DNA from: Asanoa sp040676615
GTDB taxonomy: Bacteria; Actinomycetota; Actinomycetes; Mycobacteriales; Micromonosporaceae
Direction: 5' to 3'
NCBI RefSeq assembly: GCF_040676615.1
Contig: NZ_JBFAPI010000002.1
Location: forward strand, 248,001-312,000
Length of the DNA: 64,000 bases
The translations under genes were made by a program, and so were the position numbers. Below are positions 36,672-45,300 of this stretch, piece after piece; within the stretch, counting starts at the first letter, position 1, and each line of letters starts with the position of its first letter. The notes under the pieces were generated by a model. The model was not told the origin of the DNA. It saw only the letters and a program-made list of their open reading frames with translations, and made no database searches.

Positions 36672-39521
36672 GTGGCGCTCGTACGGGTGTACTGCGGTCT
36701 CGCATCGGCGGAACCGACGGGTCGACCGGCAGGCGCTGGCACAGGTCTGACGGCTGCCGTCGTCGACGACGCCGGGCGGTTGCTCGGCGTTTGCGAGATC
36801 ACCGACGACCCGGCGGGTTACGCCCAGCTCGGTGCCGTGTTGGCCGAGCGGGCCAACGGTCCCGGTTCGGCCGCCATCGCCGCTGACAGCGACGACCACC
36901 AGGTGACGTCCCTGCTCACCGCCGCCGGCCGACCGCTGGCCATCGCCGACGACGACGCCGTCGACGACTTCGCCGAGCGGTTCGCCGACGACGAGTCCCT
37001 CGAAGAGATGGAGTCGCCGCCGGCCGAACGCCGCGCGGTCGGCCTCGCCCGGGCCCTGCAGGCCGGCGCCATCTTCGCCATCGGGCTGCCGGTGCCGCGC
37101 GACCTCGCGCCCTACCGGCCCATCCTGGCCGCGCACTCAGCGCTCGCCGGCGGCCGGCACTCCGCCGCGGCGACGCTCCGCGAGGTGCTCCGCGAGCTCT
37201 ACCCCGCGGCCCTGCGCGCCTTCTCCGACCCGGCCGAGCCGCTGGCCCTCGCGGTCCTCGACGCGCTGCCCGAGCCCGGCATGCTCTCCGGCACCGTCGC
37301 CCGCGGCCGTGACCTGCCCCCGGGTGCCGAGGCGGTGGCCGTCCGGCTGACCGCGTCGGGCATCGCCGAGCAGCCCCAGGTTCGCGAGGCGATCACCGCT
37401 CTGCGGGTCGCGATCGCCGAGACACCGCGCCGCGGCACCATCAACAAGGCGCTCGCCAGCGCGTCGGCCGACGCCGTGCGCCAGGCCGTCGCCGCCGTGC
37501 GCTCCTGCGACGAAGGCTGCGCGGCGCTGGTGGCCACGCTGGCCGCCCGCACCACGTTGGTCGCCGCCGCACCGCGCCGGCCGATCCGCCGGGTGGGCGC
37601 TGCCGCCGCCACCGAGACCGAGCCCGCCGCCACGCCGGCCGGGCTGCACGCGCTGCCGTTGCCGCTGCCCGAGCGCTCGGCGACCGGTCGCAGGCACCGT
37701 CCGGAGCCGGCCGCCGCGGCGACCACGCCGCGCGCGCTGACCACACCGCCGGTCGCGCCGGCACCGGTGGCACCGCCGCCGACCGCGCCGTCTCCGGTCA
37801 CCACCGCGGCCTCGATACCGTTCGCCGAGCCGGTCCGGCCGGTCGAGCCGGCCCAGCCGCAGCGCGCGGCCAGCCCGACCCGCCCGCCGAACGCACCGCG
37901 CCACCCCGCGCCGTCCCGCAGCACCCCGGCCCGCTCGGCCGAGCGGCCGGCGGCCGCGACCCCGCCGGCCGCGAGTGCCGCGACCGGGGCGTCGATGCCG
38001 TCGCGCAGCCCCGGGCACGCCTGGTCGACCGGGTTCGACGGCACCAGTCGCTACGAGCAGCCGGCCGCGACGCAAGCGGCCGGGTTCGACACCAACGGCC
38101 GCTACGAGCAGCCGGCCGCGACACAGCCAGCTGGCGTCGACACCAACGGCCGCCACGAGCAGCCGGCCGCGACGCAGCCGGCCAGGTTGGACACCAAGGG
38201 CCGCTACGAGCAGGGCCAGCCGGCTGGGTTCGACACCAAGGGCCGTTACGAGCAGGGCCAGCCGGCCGGGTTCGACAACGCCAGCCGCTACGAGCAGCCG
38301 GCCGCCACACCACAGTCGGCTCCGCCGGCGCCAGCCGCACCGAAGCCGCAGGCCCCGGCAGCCCTGTCGTTGCCGCTGCCGGGCCGGCCGGTGTCGGCCA
38401 GCCCGGTCAACAAGCCGATCTCCGTGCCGCCCCCGCCGCCGGGCATCACCCCGATCCCGGCGCAACGACCGACGGTGCCCCCGGCCGAAGCCGGTGAGCC
38501 GTTCCGGGCAACGCTGACCAATGCGGCGCTCAACTCGGCCCGTGCCGAGCGCAAGCGGCCGACCGTCATCCCGTCTCGGGCCAACGGCCGCGGTGCGACG
38601 ACTCCACCGCCGCCGGCACCGCCGCAGCCGCCGGTGGCCGGGTTCCAGGCGACCGACCTGAGCATTCCGGTGCCCGCGCCGCGTCCCGAGCCAGGTGCCC
38701 GGGCCAACTGGCCGCTGGTCGACAACACGTCCGACGAGCGGGCCAACGGCGAGCCGCGCTTCCCCGACCTCAGCGAGTTGCCGCCGAGCGAACTCGACCG
38801 GCCGACCTACTCGCCGGTCGGCGACGACCGGGTCACGCCGCCGTGGCTCGCCGACGACATGCCGCCCGAACCGCCGATCCTGCGGCTGGTCGAGCCGCCG
38901 CCGCTGGCTGACCGCGCGCTGCGCGAAGACGCACCGCGGTCGCGCGCCCGCGACGAGCGACGGGTCCGCGACGACTACACACCGCGCTACGACGCTCCGC
39001 CGCTGCGCCTGGTGGAAACCCCGGCCTCCGACACCGGCAGCCACCCGCAGCTCCCGATCGGCATCAGCGCGCCACCGGTCTCCGACGACGAGGGCGACGG
39101 CGATCTGCTGATCTTCGCGGCGGCCCGCTCGGCGTGGTTCACCGGCCACCCCGACGACGAGAGCGAAGACCTCGCCTGGGCGTCGGTCGCCGACACCGGC
39201 TGGCAGGCGGCCGAGAAGGCCGCTCAGCCCGCCGTGGGCATCGAGACACAGTCCGGCCTACCCCGAAGGGTGCCCCAGGCCAACCTGGTGCCTGGCTCGC
39301 CGCTGCGCGACGAACGGCCACTTCGGATCGTCCGCGACGCCGCCAGCATCGCGGCGCACACCACCGGATACTTCCGCGGTTGGCGCCGCGGCCAGGAGAT
39401 CGGCGGCTACGCGGTGGGCGGTCGCCCGGGTCGCGAGGCGGCCGGTGGCTGGGACTTCAGCCGTGACCACGGTGGACGCGACGAGAGCCAGGAATACGAA
39501 TACCGGTCGGCCAGGTCGTGA
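36672..39521 (+). CDS. Large repeat protein: IS110-transposase-like N-terminus, Pro-rich repeats, conservon-type C-terminal motif
   Basis: A 949-residue protein in three parts. Residues 1-310 start VALVRVYCGLASAE and contain TLREVLRELYPAALRAFSDP, a stretch like the linker of IS110 transposases; the catalytic acids are not clearly kept and the Ser-nucleophile domain is missing. Residues 311-780 are Pro/Ala-rich and disordered, with six tandem repeats at 454-549. The C-terminus carries GLPRRVPQANLVPG followed by TTGYFRGWRRGQ, the motif also found at the end of the NIT-domain kinase-like protein at 42.6 kb. No signal peptide or membrane helix. GTG 36672 follows GGGGAGGAGG. It is probably a domesticated or scaffold protein of the nearby conservon; the IS110 link is from memory and needs profile confirmation. 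Confidence 0.7.
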   Translation: MALVRVYCGLASAEPTGRPAGAGTGLTAAVVDDAGRLLGVCEITDDPAGYAQLGAVLAERANGPGSAAIAADSDDHQVTSLLTAAGRPLAIADDDAVDDFAERFADDESLEEMESPPAERRAVGLARALQAGAIFAIGLPVPRDLAPYRPILAAHSALAGGRHSAAATLREVLRELYPAALRAFSDPAEPLALAVLDALPEPGMLSGTVARGRDLPPGAEAVAVRLTASGIAEQPQVREAITALRVAIAETPRRGTINKALASASADAVRQAVAAVRSCDEGCAALVATLAARTTLVAAAPRRPIRRVGAAAATETEPAATPAGLHALPLPLPERSATGRRHRPEPAAAATTPRALTTPPVAPAPVAPPPTAPSPVTTAASIPFAEPVRPVEPAQPQRAASPTRPPNAPRHPAPSRSTPARSAERPAAATPPAASAATGASMPSRSPGHAWSTGFDGTSRYEQPAATQAAGFDTNGRYEQPAATQPAGVDTNGRHEQPAATQPARLDTKGRYEQGQPAGFDTKGRYEQGQPAGFDNASRYEQPAATPQSAPPAPAAPKPQAPAALSLPLPGRPVSASPVNKPISVPPPPPGITPIPAQRPTVPPAEAGEPFRATLTNAALNSARAERKRPTVIPSRANGRGATTPPPPAPPQPPVAGFQATDLSIPVPAPRPEPGARANWPLVDNTSDERANGEPRFPDLSELPPSELDRPTYSPVGDDRVTPPWLADDMPPEPPILRLVEPPPLADRALREDAPRSRARDERRVRDDYTPRYDAPPLRLVETPASDTGSHPQLPIGISAPPVSDDEGDGDLLIFAAARSAWFTGHPDDESEDLAWASVADTGWQAAEKAAQPAVGIETQSGLPRRVPQANLVPGSPLRDERPLRIVRDAASIAAHTTGYFRGWRRGQEIGGYAVGGRPGREAAGGWDFSRDHGGRDESQEYEYRSARS
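38031..38318 (+). repeat. Six in-frame tandem repeats of 42 or 51 bp
   Basis: The repeats encode units of the type GFDTNGRYEQPAATQPA (17 residues) or a 14-residue version ending GRYEQGQPA. Order: 17, 17, 17, 14, 14, 17. The shorter units miss three residues (PAAT replaced by G). The DNA is similar enough between units for slippage, so copy number may vary between strains. Confidence 0.85.
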
Positions 39522-39641
39522 TCCCGCGGGACGCCCCGATTGGGTAGGAACCGCGATTTGACGGCGGGCCTAGCGGCCCGGGAGCATACCCGCGTGATAT
39601 CTGGCGACGGGCGTCGCCGGGTTGTGGAGAGGCGGCACCAG

Positions 39642-40862
39642 ATGTCGAAGCCGGCGATCGGCCGGGCCCAGATGACCCGGCGTGGCGTTCTCGTCGCAGC
39701 CGCGGGGACCCTGTTCACCGCCGCCTGCGGGTCTGACGAGACCAACAGCCCGGGCCCGACCACCAAGGGGTCCGAAGAACTCATCATCGGCGCCAGCCTG
39801 GAGCTCACCGGTCCCGGCGCGGCGCACGGCGTGCTCCAGGAGCGCGCGCTGCGGATCACCGTCGACACGCTCAACGAAGAGGGCGTTCCGGTCGGCAACC
39901 TGCGCCGCCGGGTCAAAATGATCTACCGCGACAACGGCGGCCGCCCGGAGACCGCCGCACAGCAGGCGACCGAGCTGATCCAGAAGGAAAACGTCCACGC
40001 GCTGATGGGCGGCATCCTGGCCGAGACCTCGCTGGAGATGGTCAAGGTCGCGCAGACCGAGCAGGTGCCGTTCATCTCGCTCGCGTCGGCCGACAACATC
40101 GTCACGCCGCTGACCGCACGCACCTATATCTACAAGCTCCAGCCCAACGCCGAAGACATCGCCCGGGCCATGGTCGACCTCACCGCCCTGGAGGCGCTCA
40201 AAATCGACACGGTCGGCGTGCTCTACGCCAACGGCGCGTACGGCGCGACCGGCTTCGGTGCCCTGCGCCGGGCCTTCGGGGACCGCATCATCGCCAGCCA
40301 GGAGCTTCCGCTGACCGGCAGTCGCAACGTCACCGAGGCCTCGAAGGCCGTCGCCGACAAGAAGCCGCAAGCCATCATCGTCTGGGCCCAGGCGCCCGAC
40401 TCGGGAGCCGTGGCGCTGGCGCTGAAGACCGGGCTGTCCTACGAGGGTCAGCTCATCTTCGACCCGGGCGCGGTCGCCGACGACACGCTGACCGGCGAAG
40501 ACAAGATCGCGGCCGTCAACGAGGCGTTCGCGGTGCACCCGGCGTCGCTGGCGGGCACGTCGCTGACCGACACGACGATGGCCGATCTCGACCGGCGCGA
40601 CTTCATCTACCGCTACATCCAGAAGCACGGCGCGTTCCGGGGCTTCGCGCCCTACAGCTCCGACGCGGTGCGGCTGATCGCCAACGCGGCCCGGCTGGGT
40701 CGCAGCGTCGACCGCGGCCGCATCCGGGTCTACCTGGAAAACCTGATCACCGAAGGCATCGCCGGCTCCTACGACTTCCAGCCGATCAAGCACGGCGGCA
40801 TGACCGCCGACTCGCTGGCCGTCTTCCAGGTCACCGGCGGCGCCTGGGTCCGCTACACCTGA
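39642..40862 (+). CDS. Orphan branched-chain amino acid-type ABC substrate-binding lipoprotein (Tat-like signal)
   Basis: A 406-residue periplasmic-binding-fold protein of the Leu/Ile/Val (LivK, Peripla_BP_6) class. The signal region TRRGVLVAAAGTLFTAAC has a twin arginine and a lipobox ending at a Cys (about residue 31), so a Tat-exported lipoprotein is likely. LIIGASLELTGPGA, YRDNGGRPETAAQQATELI and VPFISLASAD are family landmarks. ATG 39642 is preceded by GGAGAGG. No permease or ATPase gene is adjacent; a terminator follows and the convergent conservon lies beyond. It may act as an external ligand sensor for the conservon kinase, or use a transporter encoded elsewhere. Confidence 0.88.
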   Translation: MSKPAIGRAQMTRRGVLVAAAGTLFTAACGSDETNSPGPTTKGSEELIIGASLELTGPGAAHGVLQERALRITVDTLNEEGVPVGNLRRRVKMIYRDNGGRPETAAQQATELIQKENVHALMGGILAETSLEMVKVAQTEQVPFISLASADNIVTPLTARTYIYKLQPNAEDIARAMVDLTALEALKIDTVGVLYANGAYGATGFGALRRAFGDRIIASQELPLTGSRNVTEASKAVADKKPQAIIVWAQAPDSGAVALALKTGLSYEGQLIFDPGAVADDTLTGEDKIAAVNEAFAVHPASLAGTSLTDTTMADLDRRDFIYRYIQKHGAFRGFAPYSSDAVRLIANAARLGRSVDRGRIRVYLENLITEGIAGSYDFQPIKHGGMTADSLAVFQVTGGAWVRYT

Positions 40863-40884
40863 CCCGGCGCGCTCGAACACGAAG

Positions 40885-40917
40885 AAAGCCCCACCGCCTT
40901 TCGGCGGTGGGGCTTTT
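40885..40917. terminator. Strong bidirectional terminator between the binding-protein gene and the conservon
   Basis: GCCCCACCGCC-tttc-GGCGGTGGGGC is a perfect 11-bp stem. TTTT follows on the plus strand, and AAA precedes the stem, giving a T tract on the minus strand too. It lies 22 bases after one stop and 11 bases from the other. Confidence 0.95.
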
Positions 40918-40928
40918 CGCTGGACCGG

Positions 40929-41537
40929 TCAGGCCGGAGCGACCGCGCGGGACCGCCGCATGCTCAGCACGTATTCGACGAGGCTGATCAGCACGTGCTT
41001 GGTCGACTCGCGATTGCGGGCGTCGCAGGCCACCACAGGGACGTCGCTGGAGATCGCGAGGGCATCGCGGACGTCCTGCGGGTCGTGGTATTGCACGCCG
41101 TCGAAGCAGTTGATCGCCACCAGGTAGGGCAGGCGGCGGTGTTCGAAGAAGTCGATCGCGGCGAAGCAGTCGGCTAGTCGACGGGTGTCGACGAGCACGA
41201 TCGCGCCGATCGCACCTCGGACCAGCTCGTCCCACATGAACCAGAACCGGGTCTGGCCGGGGGTGCCGAACAGGTAGAGGATCAGGTCACGGTCGATCGT
41301 GATCCGGCCGAAGTCCATGGCCACGGTCGTCGTCGTCTTGCCCGGCACCTGCCGGGTGTCGTCGACGCCGACACCGGCCGAGGTCATGATGGCCTCGGTG
41401 GTCAGCGGCGTGATTTCCGACACCGACCCGACCAGCGTCGTCTTGCCGACGCCGAACCCGCCGGCGATGACAATCTTCGCCGACGTCACACGGCCAGCGC
41501 TCGGGCGGTGCGTCACGTCAGAGCCTGCGAAGTCCAC
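40929..41537 (-). CDS. Conservon small GTPase (CvnD-like)
   Basis: A 202-residue Ras-like GTPase of the actinobacterial conservon type. Walker A is GGFGVGKT (26-33), switch region TTTTVAMDFGRI, and FGTPGQTRFWFMWDELVRG is the DxxG-like region with Gly-Thr-Pro-Gly in place of Asp-Thr-Ala-Gly. It is the output module switched by nucleotide state. GTG 41535-41537 (MDFAGSD) is used as in homologues; this makes it overlap the DUF742 gene by 20 bp. GTG 41516 is the alternative. Last gene of the four-gene operon. Confidence 0.92.
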   Translation of the reverse strand: MDFAGSDVTHRPSAGRVTSAKIVIAGGFGVGKTTLVGSVSEITPLTTEAIMTSAGVGVDDTRQVPGKTTTTVAMDFGRITIDRDLILYLFGTPGQTRFWFMWDELVRGAIGAIVLVDTRRLADCFAAIDFFEHRRLPYLVAINCFDGVQYHDPQDVRDALAISSDVPVVACDARNRESTKHVLISLVEYVLSMRRSRAVAPA

Positions 41538-41895
41538 TCAGCACCCTCTCCAGCAGTTCAGTGCCCACCGCATCGTTCGTGTCTTCCAGTGAGGTCGGTT
41601 CGTAGACCGCGACGAGCCCGTCGGCGGCCATGTCGGCGATCAGGACCCGGGCAACCCCCAGCGGGAGCTGCATCCGGGCCGCGATCTCCGCGAGCGACTG
41701 CAACCGGCCGTCGCACAAGGCGGCGATGTATTGGTGCTCGCGGCCTCCCCCACCTTTGGTGGAGTTGGCGGTTCGGCCGCGGACCGTCGTCTCGACGAGT
41801 GCCTCGAGGGCGATCTCGAGCCGGGGCCGGGTGCGTCCGCGGGTCACGGCGTACGGCCGCACCAGCGCGCCGGTCGGCTCGTCTCTGTCGGTCAT
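41518..41895 (-). CDS. Conservon DUF742 protein (CvnC-like)
   Basis: A 125-residue protein. LVRPYAVTRGRTRP at the N-terminus and CDGRLQSLAEIAARMQLPLGVARVLIADMAADGLV match DUF742, a winged-helix-like domain. It is thought to be an adaptor between the sensor and the GTPase in conservons. ATG 41893-41895 is clear. Between CvnC and the roadblock gene there is a 98-bp gap with a purine-rich RBS region but no terminator. Confidence 0.93.
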   Translation of the reverse strand: MTDRDEPTGALVRPYAVTRGRTRPRLEIALEALVETTVRGRTANSTKGGGGREHQYIAALCDGRLQSLAEIAARMQLPLGVARVLIADMAADGLVAVYEPTSLEDTNDAVGTELLERVLSGLRRL

Positions 41896-41993
41896 CGCCG
41901 TTCACCCCCCTTCGCATCCCGAACACGGCCCGATCGTTCGGGGACCGTCGCGTCTGTATGTCGTTGTCGTGCGCCGTTCCGTTGCCGGAACGA

Positions 41994-42398
41994 CTAGCCC
42001 AGCATTCCCGCGGCCGTGCGTGGCGCCGGGGTCAGCGCGTCACCGACGCGGTCGACCAGCAACGCCATCTCATAACCGACCTGGCCGACGTCGCAGGTGC
42101 GAGCCGCCAGGACCGCGAACGAGGAGCCGTCGGAGATCGACATCAGGAACAGGAACCCGTTGTCCATCTCGACGACGTTCTGTAGCACCGCACCGCCTTC
42201 GAAGCAGCGGGCCGCGCCTTGGGTGAGGCTGACCAGACCGGACGAGATGGCGGCCAGCTGGTCGGCCCGGTCGCGCGGGAGATCCCGCGACGAGGCGAGG
42301 AGCAGACCGTCGGCGGAAACCGCGATCGCGTGTGCGACCCCCGGCACCCGATCGGCGAAGTTGGCGAGCAGCCACCCGAGATCTTGCGTGGTTGTCAT
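41994..42398 (-). CDS. Conservon roadblock/LC7 protein (CvnB-like)
   Basis: A 134-residue roadblock/LC7-fold protein: LLANFADRVPGVAHAIAVSADGLLLASSRDL and GYEMALLVDRVGDALTPA are the family ends. Roadblock proteins act as regulators or GTPase-activating partners of the MglA-like or CvnD GTPases. ATG 42396-42398 overlaps the kinase stop (ATGA), so it is coupled to the upstream sensor gene. Confidence 0.94.
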   Translation of the reverse strand: MTTTQDLGWLLANFADRVPGVAHAIAVSADGLLLASSRDLPRDRADQLAAISSGLVSLTQGAARCFEGGAVLQNVVEMDNGFLFLMSISDGSSFAVLAARTCDVGQVGYEMALLVDRVGDALTPAPRTAAGMLG

Positions 42399-45300
42399 CG
42401 TTCGTGCTCCTTCTGACCGCTCCCGGCGCCCGGACCGTGGCCAGCTTGGGAGGGCTGCCCGGCCGGAGTCGTATCCGAAGTTTCGTCCTTTGGCTGGGTG
42501 CGACCGCGCTGCACACCCCGGTGGTAAGCCGAGAGCAGCCCGCGGACCGCTTCCGGAGTGCGCTTCTGCACCGACGATGCTGACTTGTCGACCCCACCCG
42601 GCACGAGTTGTGCCATCGGCACCCGCTTGGGCAGGCCGGCCTGCGTGGTTTCGTTCACTTGCATCTCCGAGATGGCGGAAGCTGCCCGCCACCCGTCGTC
42701 AGCGGCCGTCTGCCAGGACTCGGGCTCGGGCCGGCGAGCGGCACCGTTGCCGTTGCCGTGCCCGTTGCCGCCGCTGGCAGGCATGTTGCTGTCGTGCTGT
42801 GTGGGCGGCCGCGTCGGCAGCGGGCTGCGCGGTGGCAACCCACCGCCGCCACCCATCGGGGCACCCATGGGCGCGCCGACCGGGCCGGTCGGCGGTGCCG
42901 CCGCCGGCGCCGTGCGCGACTGCGGCGAGCTGGTGAGCCGCTGGCTGGCCTCGACGGTCACGAACTGCTCCGTCGGTGCCACGGTGGCTCCCGCGCCCAT
43001 CCGCTGCTCGGTGGCCGGCGCAGCGGCCGCGGCCGCTGCGGGGGCAGCTGCCTGGGCACTCGGCGTCGGCGTGAGCGAGGACTCTTCCGCGGCCGCCCGG
43101 CGGGTGCGGAACCACGCCGACTCGAGCTCGCGGAAGATCGGCAGTTCCATCGTCTCGTCGGCGAACCTGGCCTTGTTGGCGGCCGGGATGATCGGCGGGA
43201 CGGCGGGCTGTGCCTGTGCCTGAGGCTGGGCCTGGGCCTGGGCCTGGGCCGCCGGGCGCTCGACCCGGGGCAGTTCGGCGGTCAGGTCGTAGCCGGCGCT
43301 GAGCTGGTCGGCGACCGGCTGGGGCTCGGCGGCGACCGGTGGCCACGCGGGCGGCGCCGGGTTGGCGGCCGGAGCCGGTGCGCCCATGCCCGCACCCGCC
43401 AGGCCGTAGGGCGCCGGAGTGGGCTGCTGCTGCTGCGGCGGCGCGCTGGCCGGCATCTGCGCGGACTGCTGGTAGCTCGGCGCGGCCGGCTGCTCCGGCT
43501 GGCGAGGGGGCAGGCCGCCGGACCGACCCGGCACGACCGGGCTCTCCGGCATGGCGATCGGCGGACCAGCGGGGGCGCTCGGCGGCAGCGTGGGGCCGCC
43601 CTGCTCCCAGACCTCGGGCCCGCGCGGCGCGGCGCCCGGACCGGGTGACGACGGCGGAACGGAGATCACCGGCGGAACCGAGATCACCGGGGGCGCCGAG
43701 AAGACCGGAGGCGTGCCGTTGTCGCGCGGCGTCTGGCGCGGGATCGCGGGTGACTGCGGGCCGCCCGCGGTCACCTCACCCTCCATCGCCCAGCCGTCGG
43801 TCGAACGCCGCTGCGGCAGCGGCGGGTCGTCGCGCAGGCCGTTCGCCCGGGAGCCGAACGGGTCGCTCGGGCGGTGCTGCGGGCCGGCGCCGGTGAGGTC
43901 GGACCAGGCCGGCATCGGCCCGCTCCGGGTGTTGCCGTTGCCGCCGTTGGCGCCGTGGGCACCGTTCCCGCCGTTGAGCGGCGCGTCGCCCGGACGGGCG
44001 CCGAACGCGCTGGCGAGACCGCCACCGGCCCCGGCACCGGCCAGGTCGTGGTTGGGTCGCTGACCCATCGGGCCGCTCTCCAGCGCCAGCGGCGCCGCCG
44101 CGGGGTAGGGCGTGCGCGAGACCTGGGCCGCCGGCTGCTGCATCTGCACTTCGAACGCGCCGGCCTGCGGGCCACGGCCCGCGAGCGCCCGGGGCACCAG
44201 GACCGAGGTGGGCAGTGCGACGTCGGCCACGGTGCCGCGGTCGGACGCCGGCCGGAGCTCGACCTTGACGCCGTGGCGCGCGGCCAGCCGCGCGACCACG
44301 ACCAGGCCCATCATCCGGGACACGGCCACGTCGACCTGCGGCGGCTGGGACAGCCGCTCGTTGAGGTCGTTGAGCTGCTCGGCGGTGATGCCGATGCCGC
44401 GGTCTTCGACGTAGAGCACGGCGTGCTCGCCGATCCGGCGGGCCTCGACCATGACGCTCGAGTCGGGCGGCGAGAACGCCGTCGCGTTGTCGAACAGCTC
44501 GGCGACGAGGTGGACGAGGTCGTTGACCGCGTGCGCGGCGACCTCGATGTCACGGTCGATGACGCCGAACTCGATCCGGGTGTAGTGCTCGACTTCGGAC
44601 TGCGCGGCGCGCAGCACGTCGATCAGGGCGGCCGGCTCGCGCTGGATACGCGTCGAGTCGGCGCCGGCCAGCACCAGGAGGTTTTCGTCGTTGCGGCGCA
44701 TCCGGGTCGCCAGGTGGTCGAGCTGGAAGAGCTCGGCCAGGCGGTCCGGGTCTTCCTCGCCGCGCTCCAGCCGGTCGAGGTGACCGATCAGCCGGTCGAC
44801 CAGGATCTGCGAACGGCGGGCGAGGTTGACGAACATCGTCGCGACGGATGCCCGCAGGGCGGCCTGCTCGGCCGCGGTGCGGACGGCTTCGAGGTGGACC
44901 GCGTTGAACGCCTCGGTCACCTGGCCGAACTCGTCCTTGCTGCGGACCGGCAGCGGCTCGGCGATCTGGTTGGCCAGCTGGGCCGGCGACATCTGGGTGG
45001 ACAGCGCCGGGTCACGCAGCCGGGCCACCGCCTGCGGCAGGCCGTATTGGGCGACCGCGAGGGCGCCGTGTCGCAGCTCGCGCAGCGACCGCGCCATCGA
45101 GCGGGCGACCAACCAGGCGAACAGGATGGCCAGCAGCAGCATCGCGAGCAGCAGGCCGGTCTCGATGAGGACCTGGCGCTGCACGTCGTCGCGCAGGGTG
45201 GTGGCGGTGTCGACGACGGTGTTGTCGAGTCGGCGCTCGACGCTGCGGATCAACCGGCTGTGCCCGAGCAGGGCGCTGTCCCACGAGTCGACCGTGAACG

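Noticed and set aside
36672..39521. Active IS110 insertion element
   Set aside because: The transposase-like part lacks the C-terminal catalytic domain, is fused to a long repeat region, and I see no element ends or neighbouring duplications.
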